Source of the DNA: Schaalia odontolytica | GTDB lineage: Bacteria; Actinomycetota; Actinomycetes; Actinomycetales; Actinomycetaceae | DNA length: 64,000 nucleotides | Assembly: GCF_002847525.1 (NCBI RefSeq) | Contig: NZ_PKKM01000002.1 | Coordinates: 1 to 64,000, forward strand | Direction of reading: 5' to 3' | Shown here: piece after piece, positions 9,580-17,770 of the stretch | Position numbering within the stretch: position 1 is the first letter of the stretch | How the letters are laid out: every line of letters starts with the position of its first letter | Notes under the pieces: generated by a model | Databases searched by the model: none | Told to the model about the DNA's origin: nothing | Seen by the model: only the letters and a program-made list of their open reading frames with translations | Program-made: the position numbers and the translations under genes

Positions 9580-10329
9580 CTAGACGATGCGCAGCTTCGT
9601 GCGCTCGGCCAATTCCTTGATGGATTCTTCGGGGATCTCATCGTCGGTGATGATTCCGGTGACCTCGTCGATCCCCATGAAGCTGACAAAGCCGGCTTCC
9701 CCATACTTGGAGGAGTCAGCGAGCAGCCACGTCTCTTGTGCGCGGGTACGCATAATGGAGCCGACCTGTCCACCTTCTACAAGCTGGGTGGTCAGACCCC
9801 GATCAACGCTGAACCCGTCGGTCCCGAGGAACGCGACGCGTGCGTTGAAGTCATTGATGGCGCGCTCGGCGACCGGCCCCACGAGGGACTCGGACTCGGC
9901 GCGGAAGTGCCCACCCGTCAGCGTGATGTTCAGGTTCGGGTTGGAGCGGGCGTTAGCGAAGACGAGCACGGAGTTGGTGAGCACCTGGACTCCGCGCTTG
10001 CCGGTGAGGTACTTGACGATGAGGGCGCAGGTGGTACCGGCCTCGATCATGATGCGATCGTCATCGTGGATCATGTCGGCGGCGGCGCGAGCGATGCGCT
10101 CCTTGATTTCAACACGATCATTCTGACGCAGGTGAATGTTACGGAAGGTGGTGGGGCGTGCGCCTCCGTGCGTGCGCACGAGGTAGCCCTGCTCGTCGAG
10201 AGACTTGAGCGATGCGCGCACGGTGACGGGCGAAACGCCCAGATCGGAGGCAAGCTGCGCGACGCTCACCTCACCCTCCCGGGCGAGGCGATCCAGGATG
10301 TAGTTCGTGCGTTCTTCTGCACGTCCCAT
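9580..10329 (-). CDS. DeoR-family transcriptional regulator of the E1-E2-E3 operon
   Basis: The 249-residue protein begins MGRAEERTNYILDRLAREG, with a DeoR winged helix at residues 1-60, including VSPVTVRASLKSLDEQGYLVRTHGGA. A sugar-phosphate-sensing domain of the DeoR C-terminal family follows, with TNSVLVFANARSNPNLNI. The start is set by GAAGAGG before the ATG at 10329. It is the first gene of the operon that runs on to the zinc dehydrogenase. The promoter just upstream carries inverted CTTTCGTT/AACGAAAG boxes, so autoregulation of the whole operon by a phosphorylated sugar is likely. Confidence 0.87.
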   Translation of the reverse strand: MGRAEERTNYILDRLAREGEVSVAQLASDLGVSPVTVRASLKSLDEQGYLVRTHGGARPTTFRNIHLRQNDRVEIKERIARAAADMIHDDDRIMIEAGTTCALIVKYLTGKRGVQVLTNSVLVFANARSNPNLNITLTGGHFRAESESLVGPVAERAINDFNARVAFLGTDGFSVDRGLTTQLVEGGQVGSIMRTRAQETWLLADSSKYGEAGFVSFMGIDEVTGIITDDEIPEESIKELAERTKLRIV

Positions 10330-10372
10330 GGGGCACCTCTTCGCGGAATCAGCGACTTTCTTTGTCGCTTTC

Positions 10373-10416
10373 TCTTTCGTTAAGAAAAGAATAGTCACTA
10401 AAACGAAAGTATGCAA
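10373..10416 (-). promoter_or_regulatory. deoR operon promoter with flanking inverted operator boxes
   Basis: On the minus strand TTGCAT (10411-10416) and TATTCT (10388-10393) are 17 bases apart, a good sigma-70-type pair. CTTTCGTT lies in the spacer and AACGAAAG lies just past the -10 box (10373-10382 on the plus strand), so an inverted repeat brackets the -10. CGAAA/TTTCG boxes are typical of DeoR-family sites. The arrangement would let the regulator block its own operon. Confidence 0.7.
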
Positions 10417-10518
10417 CATCACGAGAAGAAGATTCACGCAGGTGCACAAGGAGCGCACAAACGTTCAGAGCAACGCCGCTCATTCTCCACAATTCAATGA
10501 TATTGCAGGGATAAATGC

Positions 10519-10552
10519 GCTGGTGGGCGACTCTCTCGAGCCACCCACCAGC
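10519..10552 (-). terminator. Hairpin after the fucose operon
   Basis: GCTGGTGGG at 10519 pairs with CCCACCAGC at 10544. On the minus strand the stem is followed by a moderately AT-rich stretch with no long T run. It lies between the last fucose gene (FucU) and the DeoR promoter and probably ends the fucose transcript. Confidence 0.5.
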
Positions 10553-10591
10553 TATGAAACTACCTTCCCCACCCCGGAGCCACCATCCAGT

Positions 10592-10612
10592 TGAAACGAA
10601 AACGAAACGAAA
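10592..10612. promoter_or_regulatory. Tandem AACGAAA boxes between fucU and deoR
   Basis: Three overlapping AACGAAA units follow one another at 10592-10612. They match the half-site of the DeoR operator at 10373-10409 and lie about 190 bases upstream of it. They are a likely auxiliary operator that could allow looping, or one that affects the 3' end of the fucose operon. Confidence 0.55.
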
Positions 10613-10661
10613 GTGTTCGTCACCGATGCAACAAGACGTGCCCTGGAGCGGCAAACGGGTT

Positions 10662-11093
10662 TTACTCCCCGGGCTGGCGCACGCCGACCGTCAGGAGCAG
10701 GTTGCCGTACAGGCGCTGCTCGCCCGTCGCAACAATGATGCCGACATTCTCGTCGCGTGCAGCATCGTAGAAGTCCCAACGGGAGATCTCGCCGAACTCC
10801 ACGCCGGGCAGAGCCGCGCGGAACTCGTCGTGGATCGGAATCTCCACCGGATCGGCGTCGGGCGCGGGGGTCATGATCTCGGCGCGCTCGATCGGAATCG
10901 TGCGCTTGAGGACGTCGAGGACCTGGCTGACATCCAGAAGACCCGGGGCAAGGTTGAGCGAAATGAGTTCGCAACGCGGGTTCACACCCGTCGTGTGCGG
11001 GTAGTTCGCATCCGCCAGCAGAATCTTCGAGCCGTGGCCGGCGGCCGCGAGCGCGCGCAGGAACTGCGGGTGCGTCATAGGTCCGTAGAGCAT
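10662..11093 (-). CDS. fucU: L-fucose mutarotase, RbsD/FucU family
   Basis: The 143-residue protein opens MLYGPMTHPQFLRALAAAGH and contains GSKILLADANYP, the conserved region with active-site His and Asp of the RbsD/FucU family. It ends with a GEQRLYGNLLLTVG segment carrying the conserved Tyr. It interconverts fucose anomers so that the isomerase receives its preferred form. The ATG at 11093 gives the family length. It lies 13 bases after the LacI gene and is the last gene of the fucose operon. Confidence 0.88.
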   Translation of the reverse strand: MLYGPMTHPQFLRALAAAGHGSKILLADANYPHTTGVNPRCELISLNLAPGLLDVSQVLDVLKRTIPIERAEIMTPAPDADPVEIPIHDEFRAALPGVEFGEISRWDFYDAARDENVGIIVATGEQRLYGNLLLTVGVRQPGE

Positions 11094-11106
11094 GAACGTG
11101 CCTTTC

Positions 11107-12102
11107 TTACAGGTGTGAACTGGCCCGGATGACCAGCTCGGGGTCGAGGACGATGTCCTGAGAGGGACCGCCGCCCATGAGCGAACGCACGAGGCGCACG
11201 GCCGTGCGTCCCAGGCGATCGAAGGGCTGGTGGATTGTCGTGAGCGGAGGCGCGTAGGAGTCCGCGCCATCGATGTCGTCGAAGCCGACGACTCGCACGT
11301 CGCGCGGGACCACTCCCCCGCGCTCGTAGATGTAGCGCATGGCGCCCAGAGCCAGCTGGTCGTTCGCGGTCTGGATGCCCTGGGGCAGACGGCCGGCCGC
11401 GCGCATGACGTCGTAGCCATCGCGAGAGTCCCACGAGTCGGGCTGAAGCACAACGGGCTCGATGTCGTAGGACGAGCACGCCTGCTCGTAACCAAGCCTG
11501 CGCATCTGGGCGTCCGACCAACCGGCGGGTCCCGAGACGTGAACGACGTCGGTGAGTCCCTGGGCGAGCAGGTGCTCGGTGGCCAGGCGCGCGCCGCGCA
11601 CATTGTCGACAGCGACGGTCGAGATACCGTCGAGGCCTTTTTCGCTCGTCAGGACCAGGACAGTCGGGAAGCGCTTGCCGACCTCGACCGCGACGTCGAT
11701 CGTCGGATCCTGGCCTCCCAGGATGATGACGCCGTCAACGTCGAAGGGAGCGAAGTCGTTGCGCAGCTGCCCGTCTGGCCCGTACGCGTAGGACAGGGAC
11801 ACGTGGTACCCGGCCTGCGCCGAGGCGTTGAGGATCGACAGCAGGACGCGCCCGTGTCCGTGGAACATGGGAGCAGCTAGCACGACCTGCAGGACGTTGG
11901 TGCGCTTGGCCGCGAGCGCGCGCGCCGCGTAGTTGGGTACGTAGCCCAGCTCCTCGACGAGCTTCGCGATGCGAGCCCGCGTCTTTTCCGACACCTCCGG
12001 ATCACCGCGCACGACGCGCGAGACCGTGTTCGTCGAGACGCCTGCGCGCCGCGCGATGTCGGCGAGCGAGACCTTCTTAGCTGCGGGTCGGGACGTGGAC
12101 AT
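11107..12102 (-). CDS. LacI-family transcriptional regulator of fucose genes
   Basis: The 331-residue protein has the LacI helix-turn-helix near its start, VSLADIARRAGVSTNTVSRV, and a periplasmic-binding-protein-like sensor domain (about 65-331). The ATG at 12102 is chosen because it places MSTSRPAAKK before the helix-turn-helix. Its start overlaps the kinase gene by 26 bases, so the two are translated from one message. It probably binds a fucose-derived inducer and controls the upstream importer operon, where GTTAACGCTAAC at 19343 is a candidate operator. Confidence 0.85.
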   Translation of the reverse strand: MSTSRPAAKKVSLADIARRAGVSTNTVSRVVRGDPEVSEKTRARIAKLVEELGYVPNYAARALAAKRTNVLQVVLAAPMFHGHGRVLLSILNASAQAGYHVSLSYAYGPDGQLRNDFAPFDVDGVIILGGQDPTIDVAVEVGKRFPTVLVLTSEKGLDGISTVAVDNVRGARLATEHLLAQGLTDVVHVSGPAGWSDAQMRRLGYEQACSSYDIEPVVLQPDSWDSRDGYDVMRAAGRLPQGIQTANDQLALGAMRYIYERGGVVPRDVRVVGFDDIDGADSYAPPLTTIHQPFDRLGRTAVRLVRSLMGGGPSQDIVLDPELVIRASSHL

Positions 12103-13486
12103 GGGTTGCTGCACTGGCTGCGATGACGGAGGCGCGATCTTCCTCGGCGAGAGCACCGATGGTTTCGAGCTGAGCCAGGAGGGAACCGAAGGTCGAGGCC
12201 TCGATGGGGCCGCGCACGACGGTCACTCCCGAGATCTGGGCGGTCAGGTCGCACAGGAGGCGGTTGCGCGCGCCGCCGCCCACGAGGTTGAGCTGGTCGG
12301 GGGCCAGTCCGGTGGCCTCGGTCAGCTCACCGATCGCACGGGCGTAGCGACGGGCGAAGGACTCAATGATGACACGCACGTAGCCGGCCATGGAGTCGGG
12401 ACGTGCCGCGCCCTGGGCGTCCAGGGCCTCGTCGATCTTGCGCTGCATGTCGCCGGGGGTGGCGAAAGCTTCCTCGTCGGGGTCGAAGACGCCGGAGGCG
12501 GCGGGCAGTTCGCGTGCCTGCGCGACCAGCTCGTCGGTGTCGGTGGGCGTGCCCTCGCGCTCCCACTGGCGCTGAATCTCCTGGAGGATCCACATGCCGG
12601 TGATGTTGAAGAGCGGGCGCACTCCCCCGTCGGTGCGGCCCTCGTTCGTAATGCCCAGATCGAAGGCGGCGTCGCTCATGAGGGGCTGGTCCTCGATGGC
12701 ACCGAGGACGGACCAGGAGCCGCAGGACAGGAAGTAGGCGCGCTTGCCTTCCTCGATGGGCAGACCGTGGACGGCGCACGCGGAGTCGTGGGCTCCACCG
12801 CGCACGACGGTCAGGGTTTCGAGGCCGGGAACCGTGCAGGGGCCGACGACGGTGCGGTCGGCGGAGAGTTCACCGAACCAGCCGCGCGGGATACCGAGAC
12901 GGTTGAAGACCTCGTCGTTAAAGTCGCCGCCGCCCGGGGTAAGCAGGCCGGAGGTCGAGGCGATCGTGCGCGACCAGCCAACGACGCCGGTGAGGCGGTA
13001 CGCAAAGTAGTCGGGCAGGAAGAGGGCAGCCGCGACACGCTGCGCGTCGGCGGGGTTTTCCTGCAGGTAGGCGAAGATCTGGTTCGCCGTGTTGATGGTG
13101 GCCGGCTGGTTGCCGGTCAGGTCGAAGAACTCGCGGTCGCCGATGCGATCACGGAAAGCGTCAAGGGTGCGGGAGGTGCGCTCGTCGCGGTAGGCAATGA
13201 CGTCGCCGACGAGTTCGCCGTTCTCATCCAGGGGAGCCCAGTCCACGCCCCAGGTGTCGATGGAGACTGCGCGGGCGTCGGGGAACTGTTCGAGGGCCTT
13301 CTTCAGACCGGTGATGGTCTCGGCCTCCATGGTGGCCACGTCCCACGTCAGGGTGCCGTCTTCGCGGCGGCGGGCCTCGTGCTTGAAACGGTGGATGTCG
13401 GTGACGTCCAGGCGGCCGTCGTGCAGCGTTCCGGCGAGCACTCGTCCGGACGCGGATCCAAGGTCAACAGCAAGTACGGTGGTCAT
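12077..13486 (-). CDS. fucK: FGGY-family sugar kinase, probable L-fuculokinase
   Basis: The 469-residue kinase begins MTTVLAVDLGSASGRVLAGT, the phosphate-1 motif of the FGGY/rhamnulokinase branch. It has DTWGVDWAPLDENGELV in the first domain and NLVGGGARNRLLCDLTA in the second ATP-binding domain. Between FucI and FucU its expected role is ATP-dependent phosphorylation of L-fuculose at C1. By sequence it resembles rhamnulokinase at least as much as E. coli FucK, so rhamnulose is a possible alternative. The start has AGGAGACC four bases upstream. A hairpin-filled gap of 171 bases separates it from fucI. Confidence 0.82.
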   Translation of the reverse strand: MTTVLAVDLGSASGRVLAGTLHDGRLDVTDIHRFKHEARRREDGTLTWDVATMEAETITGLKKALEQFPDARAVSIDTWGVDWAPLDENGELVGDVIAYRDERTSRTLDAFRDRIGDREFFDLTGNQPATINTANQIFAYLQENPADAQRVAAALFLPDYFAYRLTGVVGWSRTIASTSGLLTPGGGDFNDEVFNRLGIPRGWFGELSADRTVVGPCTVPGLETLTVVRGGAHDSACAVHGLPIEEGKRAYFLSCGSWSVLGAIEDQPLMSDAAFDLGITNEGRTDGGVRPLFNITGMWILQEIQRQWEREGTPTDTDELVAQARELPAASGVFDPDEEAFATPGDMQRKIDEALDAQGAARPDSMAGYVRVIIESFARRYARAIGELTEATGLAPDQLNLVGGGARNRLLCDLTAQISGVTVVRGPIEASTFGSLLAQLETIGALAEEDRASVIAASAATHVHVPTRS

Positions 13487-13557
13487 TGAAGGTCTCCTCC
13501 AGATACGCCCTGGGTCGGCGTGTCCCGTCGTTGGGTTCTCGTGCAGCTTTCCTCATC

Positions 13558-13651
13558 GGCGAGGCCGGGGCTGCGTCCCGGGAAAAGATCCCCTCGAGGG
13601 GGGTGGCCCCGGTCGGGCTCGGGGAGAGAGGACACCCGAGCCCGACCGGGA
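13558..13651 (-). terminator. Hairpin cluster between fucI and fucK
   Basis: A strong stem is formed by CCCGGTCGGGCTCGGG (from 13608) and CCCGAGCCCGACCGGG (to 13651). Next to it is a GGCGAGGCCGGGGC arm of the repeat family at 13558, whose partner is only partial (GGCCCCGG). On the minus strand the structure follows the fucI stop codon. With no T run it may protect the fucI message end rather than fully terminate. Confidence 0.55.
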
Positions 13652-13657
13652 GTTGCA

Positions 13658-15421
13658 TCAGCGGTACATCGGACCGAAGGTCTCGCAGGCGCGGAAGTCC
13701 GCAGCCTCGAGGGACTCGGTGCCGAACAGCGACCACGCCTTGGGACGGAACACGCGCTCCTCGGGGACGTTGTGCATGTTGACGGGGATGCGCAGCATCG
13801 ACGCCAGCGTGATGAGCTGGCCACCGATGTGGCCGTAGGAGATCGCACCGTGGTTGGCGCCCCACGCGTTCATGACGTCGTAGACGCTCTTGAAGGCGCC
13901 CTCACCCGTCAGGTTCGGGACGAACCAGGTGGTGGGCCATTCAATGTTGGTGCGCTCTTCGATGATGAAGGCGACCTCGTCAGGCAGCTCGACCGTGTAG
14001 CCCTCGGCGATCTGCATGACCGGTCCGAGGCCGCGCACCAGGTTGATGCGGCACATCGTCACGGGCATCTCGCCGGAGGTACGGAAGTGGGTCGAGAAAC
14101 CGCCACCACGGAAGTAGCCGGTCGACGCCGGGTGGAAGGTCGTGGCCTCGAGCGTGGCCTCGCGATCCTCCTCGGTGAACTCGTACCAGGGCTTGATGAC
14201 GTTCTTGCCGTCGCGCACGGCCTTGCCGGCGCCATCCAGCGTGGTCGAGCCGGAGTTACGCAGGTCGAGCAGACCGGCGGCAGCACGGCCCTCGGGCTTC
14301 CAACCGGTGGCCTTCTCGATGGACTCAGGGCTCCAGTAGGTACGAACGTCGGAGAAGATCTGCGGCGTGTTGGTCAGCAGGTAGCCGAACAGCATCGAGG
14401 CGCCGTTGAGCGAGTCGTTCTCGGTGGCCACGACGGAGGGCTGGCGGATGCCGGTCCAGTCGAAGTTGGTGTTGAGGATGGTCTCCAGAACGTCGCCGTT
14501 GGGGAAGTGGTCGGTCCACTGACGCTGACCCTGGAAGCCGGCCGCGATGGCGCCGTGGCCACCGGCCTCTTCCTCAAAGCCCAGCTCGGCCAGGCGCGGA
14601 TTGCCGTGCATGAGGTCGCGGGCGATGATCGTCATCTTGGTGACGAACTTCCACCAGTCCTCGTGCTTCTCGGGGTACTGCCACTCCGGCGGGTTCCAGT
14701 CCTTGCCCTGCTTGAAGTTCTCGCGGATCCACTGGTACGCCTTCTCGTACTCCTCGGGATCGTAGATGCCCTCTTCGATGCGGCGGGTGAACTCGGTCAT
14801 ATCGATGTACTCGTTGCGCATGCCGAGGTAGGAGCCGAAGAAGTCGGGGTCGACGACGGAGCCGGCGATACCCATGGAGACGGAGCCCATGGACAGGTAT
14901 GCCTCGCCCTTCATCTGAGCGACGGCCAGACCGGCGGTCGCGTAGTCGAGGAGGCGGGTACGCACGTCCTCGGGGATGGAGGTGTCGTCAGCGTCCTGCA
15001 CATGCTCGCCGTAGATGCCGAAGGCGGGGATACCGATCTGGGCGTGACCCGCGAGGGCGGCGGCGAGGTACACGGCGCCGGGGCGCTCGGTGCCGTTGAA
15101 GCCCCAGATGGCGTGCGGCATCGCGGGGTCCATGTCGGTGGTCTCGGTGCCGTAGCACCAGCAGGGGGTGACCGTCAGGGTCAGGCCGACGTTGTTCGCG
15201 CGGAACTTGGCGGCGCAAGCCTGGGCCTCGTGGACGCGGCCGATCGTGGTGTCAGCGATGACGACCTCGACGGGGCTGCCGTCCGGGTAGCGCAGGTTGG
15301 AGGTGAAAAGCTCGGCGACGGACTTCGCCATGTTCATGGTCTGCTCTTCGAGCGACTCACGAACGCCCTTGCGGCGGCCGTCAATAGTGGGGCGGATTCC
15401 GATGCGGGGGTGGTTTGTCAT
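13658..15421 (-). CDS. fucI: L-fucose isomerase
   Basis: The 587-residue protein is close to the 590-residue length of known FucI enzymes and begins [20 protein letters not shown], the typical N-terminus. [20 protein letters not shown] and the following [18 protein letters not shown] hold conserved residues of the manganese active site. It isomerises L-fucose to L-fuculose. ATG 15421 is chosen because AAGGA precedes it; an in-frame ATG at 15439 lacks a site. It lies after the binding-protein gene, from which a strong terminator-like stem separates it, and before the kinase gene. Confidence 0.95.
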   Translation of the reverse strand: MTNHPRIGIRPTIDGRRKGVRESLEEQTMNMAKSVAELFTSNLRYPDGSPVEVVIADTTIGRVHEAQACAAKFRANNVGLTLTVTPCWCYGTETTDMDPAMPHAIWGFNGTERPGAVYLAAALAGHAQIGIPAFGIYGEHVQDADDTSIPEDVRTRLLDYATAGLAVAQMKGEAYLSMGSVSMGIAGSVVDPDFFGSYLGMRNEYIDMTEFTRRIEEGIYDPEEYEKAYQWIRENFKQGKDWNPPEWQYPEKHEDWWKFVTKMTIIARDLMHGNPRLAELGFEEEAGGHGAIAAGFQGQRQWTDHFPNGDVLETILNTNFDWTGIRQPSVVATENDSLNGASMLFGYLLTNTPQIFSDVRTYWSPESIEKATGWKPEGRAAAGLLDLRNSGSTTLDGAGKAVRDGKNVIKPWYEFTEEDREATLEATTFHPASTGYFRGGGFSTHFRTSGEMPVTMCRINLVRGLGPVMQIAEGYTVELPDEVAFIIEERTNIEWPTTWFVPNLTGEGAFKSVYDVMNAWGANHGAISYGHIGGQLITLASMLRIPVNMHNVPEERVFRPKAWSLFGTESLEAADFRACETFGPMYR

Positions 15422-15492
15422 TATTCCTTCATCCCTCATGGTGACGTCGATGTCGGAGCGCGGGGGCGCTCGCCCCCTCGGATCCTGTGAAC

Positions 15493-15547
15493 AAAAAAGT
15501 GCCGGGTCCGCGGGTCCCGCCCCACTGTCGTGGAGCGGGACCCGCGG
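15493..15547 (-). terminator. Terminator between the binding protein gene and fucI
   Basis: CCGCGGGTCCCGC (15508) pairs perfectly with GCGGGACCCGCGG (15535), and on the minus strand a run of six T follows. It is a textbook intrinsic terminator inside the fucose operon. Partial read-through would give more binding protein than enzymes, unless fucI has its own promoter. A lone repeat-family arm, GCCCCGGCCTCG, lies nearby at 15579. Confidence 0.8.
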
Positions 15548-15610
15548 CGGGCCACCGGGTCAGTTTGTCACTTCCCCAGCCCCGGCCTCGTGCCCGATGG
15601 AGCTATCGGC

Positions 15611-16672
15611 TCACTCGTACAGGTTCGCCTTGATCTCAGCGTTGTCGATGTTGGTCTTGTCGTACCACGCGAAGCCCGAGTCGATGACCTTGGGCAGCTC
15701 ACCCTTGTTGATGGCGACGACAGCGGCCTTCACCGTGTAGTAGCCGATCTTCACGGGCGACTGGGTCACGGCGCCAGCCTCGGTGCCGGCCTTGATGGCG
15801 TCGATCTGGGTCTTGCCCGAGTCGAAGCCAACAACGGTGACGTCCTTGCCGGTCTCCTGCGAGCCCTGGACGATGCCGGAGGCGGCGGCCTCGTTGGAGC
15901 CGTACATGCCGACGATGTCGTCGTTGGCCTGGATGATGGCCTTGGAGGTGTCGGCAGCCTTGGTGACCTCACCGGCGATCTGCTCGTCGAGGAGCTTCAG
16001 GTCGGCGGGAGCGTTGGCCTTGAAGTACTCCTTGAAGCCCTCGCAGCGCTGCTTGCCCGTGGTGGAGGTCGCGTCGTGGCAGACCATGCCGACGGAGCCC
16101 TTCTTGCCCTTGAGGAGCTCGATCATGTGCTTGGCGGCCTCGGCGGCGGCGGCCTTGTTGTCCGTCTGGACGGTGGTGACGGGGATGTCGGACTCAACGC
16201 CGGAGTCGAAGGCGACAACCGGGATGCCCTGCTTGTTGATCTCGTCCAGCAGGTCGGCGGCAGCCTTCGAGTCGAGGGCGGCGAAGCCGATGGCGGCCGG
16301 GCCGGAGTCCAGAGCGGACTTCAGCTGGTCGGTCTGCTCGGTCACCTTGGTCTCATCCTGCGGGCCGACGAACTTGACCTGGTAGCCCAGTTCCTCACCA
16401 GCCTGCTCGGCGCCTTCCTTCACGGCCTGCCAGAAGCGGTGCTGGAAGCCCTTGGAGACGAGGTAGATGGTCTTGGTGCCGTCGCCCTTGACCGCAGCCT
16501 TCTCCCAATCCTGGGCGTTGGCGGAGGTGTCGACCTTGGTCGCACCCGAGGCCTCGCTGGGCTTGGCGTCAGAGGAGGGAGCGGAGGAGTCCGACGAGGT
16601 CGTGCAGGCAGCCAGGCCCAGGGCCATGGAGCCGACGGCAGCGGCGGCGAAGATACGTCCGATGGGGCGCAT
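15611..16672 (-). CDS. Sugar ABC importer, substrate-binding lipoprotein (RbsB-like)
   Basis: The 353-residue precursor has a lipoprotein signal: basic MRPIGR, a hydrophobic stretch and the lipobox LAAC at about residues 19-22, then a Ser/Thr/Ala-rich linker. The mature part is a periplasmic-binding-protein type 1 fold with SKGFQHRFWQAVKEGAEQAG and FDSGVESDIPVTT, as in ribose and rhamnose binders. ATG 16672 has AAAGGA upstream. It would capture the sugar, probably fucose, outside the membrane and deliver it to the adjacent permease. Confidence 0.87.
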   Translation of the reverse strand: MRPIGRIFAAAAVGSMALGLAACTTSSDSSAPSSDAKPSEASGATKVDTSANAQDWEKAAVKGDGTKTIYLVSKGFQHRFWQAVKEGAEQAGEELGYQVKFVGPQDETKVTEQTDQLKSALDSGPAAIGFAALDSKAAADLLDEINKQGIPVVAFDSGVESDIPVTTVQTDNKAAAAEAAKHMIELLKGKKGSVGMVCHDATSTTGKQRCEGFKEYFKANAPADLKLLDEQIAGEVTKAADTSKAIIQANDDIVGMYGSNEAAASGIVQGSQETGKDVTVVGFDSGKTQIDAIKAGTEAGAVTQSPVKIGYYTVKAAVVAINKGELPKVIDSGFAWYDKTNIDNAEIKANLYE

Positions 16673-16765
16673 TGGTTTTCCTTTCGTGGGGTGGCGGGGC
16701 CATTCCCGCCCTTGTGGTTTGTGGACCGTCATCGGTCCACGATGGGTGAATTGAATGGGTAAGAC

Positions 16766-17770
16766 TCAGGCGGCGTTCTCGCGAACGCGGCGGATGTTGT
16801 CGATGACGACGGCCAGGAGCAGGACGATGCCGGTGACGACGAACTGCCATTCGGCGGCGATGCCCATCATCGTCAGGCCCTTCTTGAGGGTCTCCATGAT
16901 GATCGCGCCGACCAGGGCGCCGGGTATCGAGGCGCGGCCACCCGAGAGGGAGGTACCACCGATGACGGCTGCGGCGATGACGTTGAGCTCCATGCCCACA
17001 CCCTCAGCAGGCTGGACGAGGCCACCACGCGAGGAGTAGAGAACGGCACCGATGGCCATGAAGGCGCCGGCAACGACGTAGATGATGATCTTCCACAGGC
17101 GGACGTTGACGCCGGAGAGGCGGGTGGCCTCCTCGTTGGAGCCGATCGCGAGCGAGTAGCGGCCGAGCAGCGTCTTGTTCATGAGGAAGGTGGCCAGGAC
17201 CGTGAGGACCACGAAGATCAGAACAGCGTTTGCAACGCCGGGGATGATCTCGCCACGCGCGATGGCCTTGTAGCCGGTGTTCGCAATCGTGATCGAGGCC
17301 TTGTCCGAGATGATCAGCGCGAGGCCTCGGGCGACCATCATCATCGCGAGTGTTGCGATGAAGGGCGGCAGGCCCAGGATCGAGACGTTCAGGCCGTTGA
17401 CGAGGCCGATCGCCATGCCGACCAGCAGCGTCAGCAGCAGGCCCACGCCGAGCGGCAGGTTCATCTTGTCGCCCGCCAGGAAGATACCGGCCATAACGGC
17501 CACGAGGCTCATGCCCGTACCGACGGACAGGTCAATGCCGGAGGTCGCGATGACAAAGGTCGCGCCCAGGGCCATCACGCCCGTGTAAGCCGACTGGAGA
17601 ACGATGTCCAGGTAGATGTTGGGCTTCGCGAAGCCGTTGGCTGCGATGCTGAAGAACAGCAGGATGACGAACAGCGCAACCGTGACGAGCATCAGCTGCA
17701 TGTTGTTCTTCAGGAAGGTCTTGAAAGGCGACGGCGCCTCCAGGCCCTTGTTGTCGACGACGGTGCTCAC
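16766..17770 (-). CDS. Sugar ABC importer permease (RbsC-like)
   Basis: The 334-residue membrane protein has about ten hydrophobic segments and the family stretch ATSGIDLSVGTGMSLVAVMA plus AAAVIGGTSLSGGRAS near the C-terminus, the coupling region of RbsC-type permeases. Its start overlaps the ATPase gene by four bases (GTGA), showing translational coupling. A single permease gene is expected to form a homodimer in this importer class. Substrate assignment to fucose comes only from the operon. Confidence 0.9.
   Translation of the reverse strand: MSTVVDNKGLEAPSPFKTFLKNNMQLMLVTVALFVILLFFSIAANGFAKPNIYLDIVLQSAYTGVMALGATFVIATSGIDLSVGTGMSLVAVMAGIFLAGDKMNLPLGVGLLLTLLVGMAIGLVNGLNVSILGLPPFIATLAMMMVARGLALIISDKASITIANTGYKAIARGEIIPGVANAVLIFVVLTVLATFLMNKTLLGRYSLAIGSNEEATRLSGVNVRLWKIIIYVVAGAFMAIGAVLYSSRGGLVQPAEGVGMELNVIAAAVIGGTSLSGGRASIPGALVGAIIMETLKKGLTMMGIAAEWQFVVTGIVLLLAVVIDNIRRVRENAA

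Noticed and set aside
12077..13486. Rhamnulokinase as the primary name
   Set aside because: Sequence style would allow it, but FucI and FucU flank the gene and no rhamnose isomerase is present.
15575..15593. Separate terminator from the lone GCCCCGGCCTCG arm
   Set aside because: No partner arm was found nearby; it is best seen as a remnant of the repeat family.
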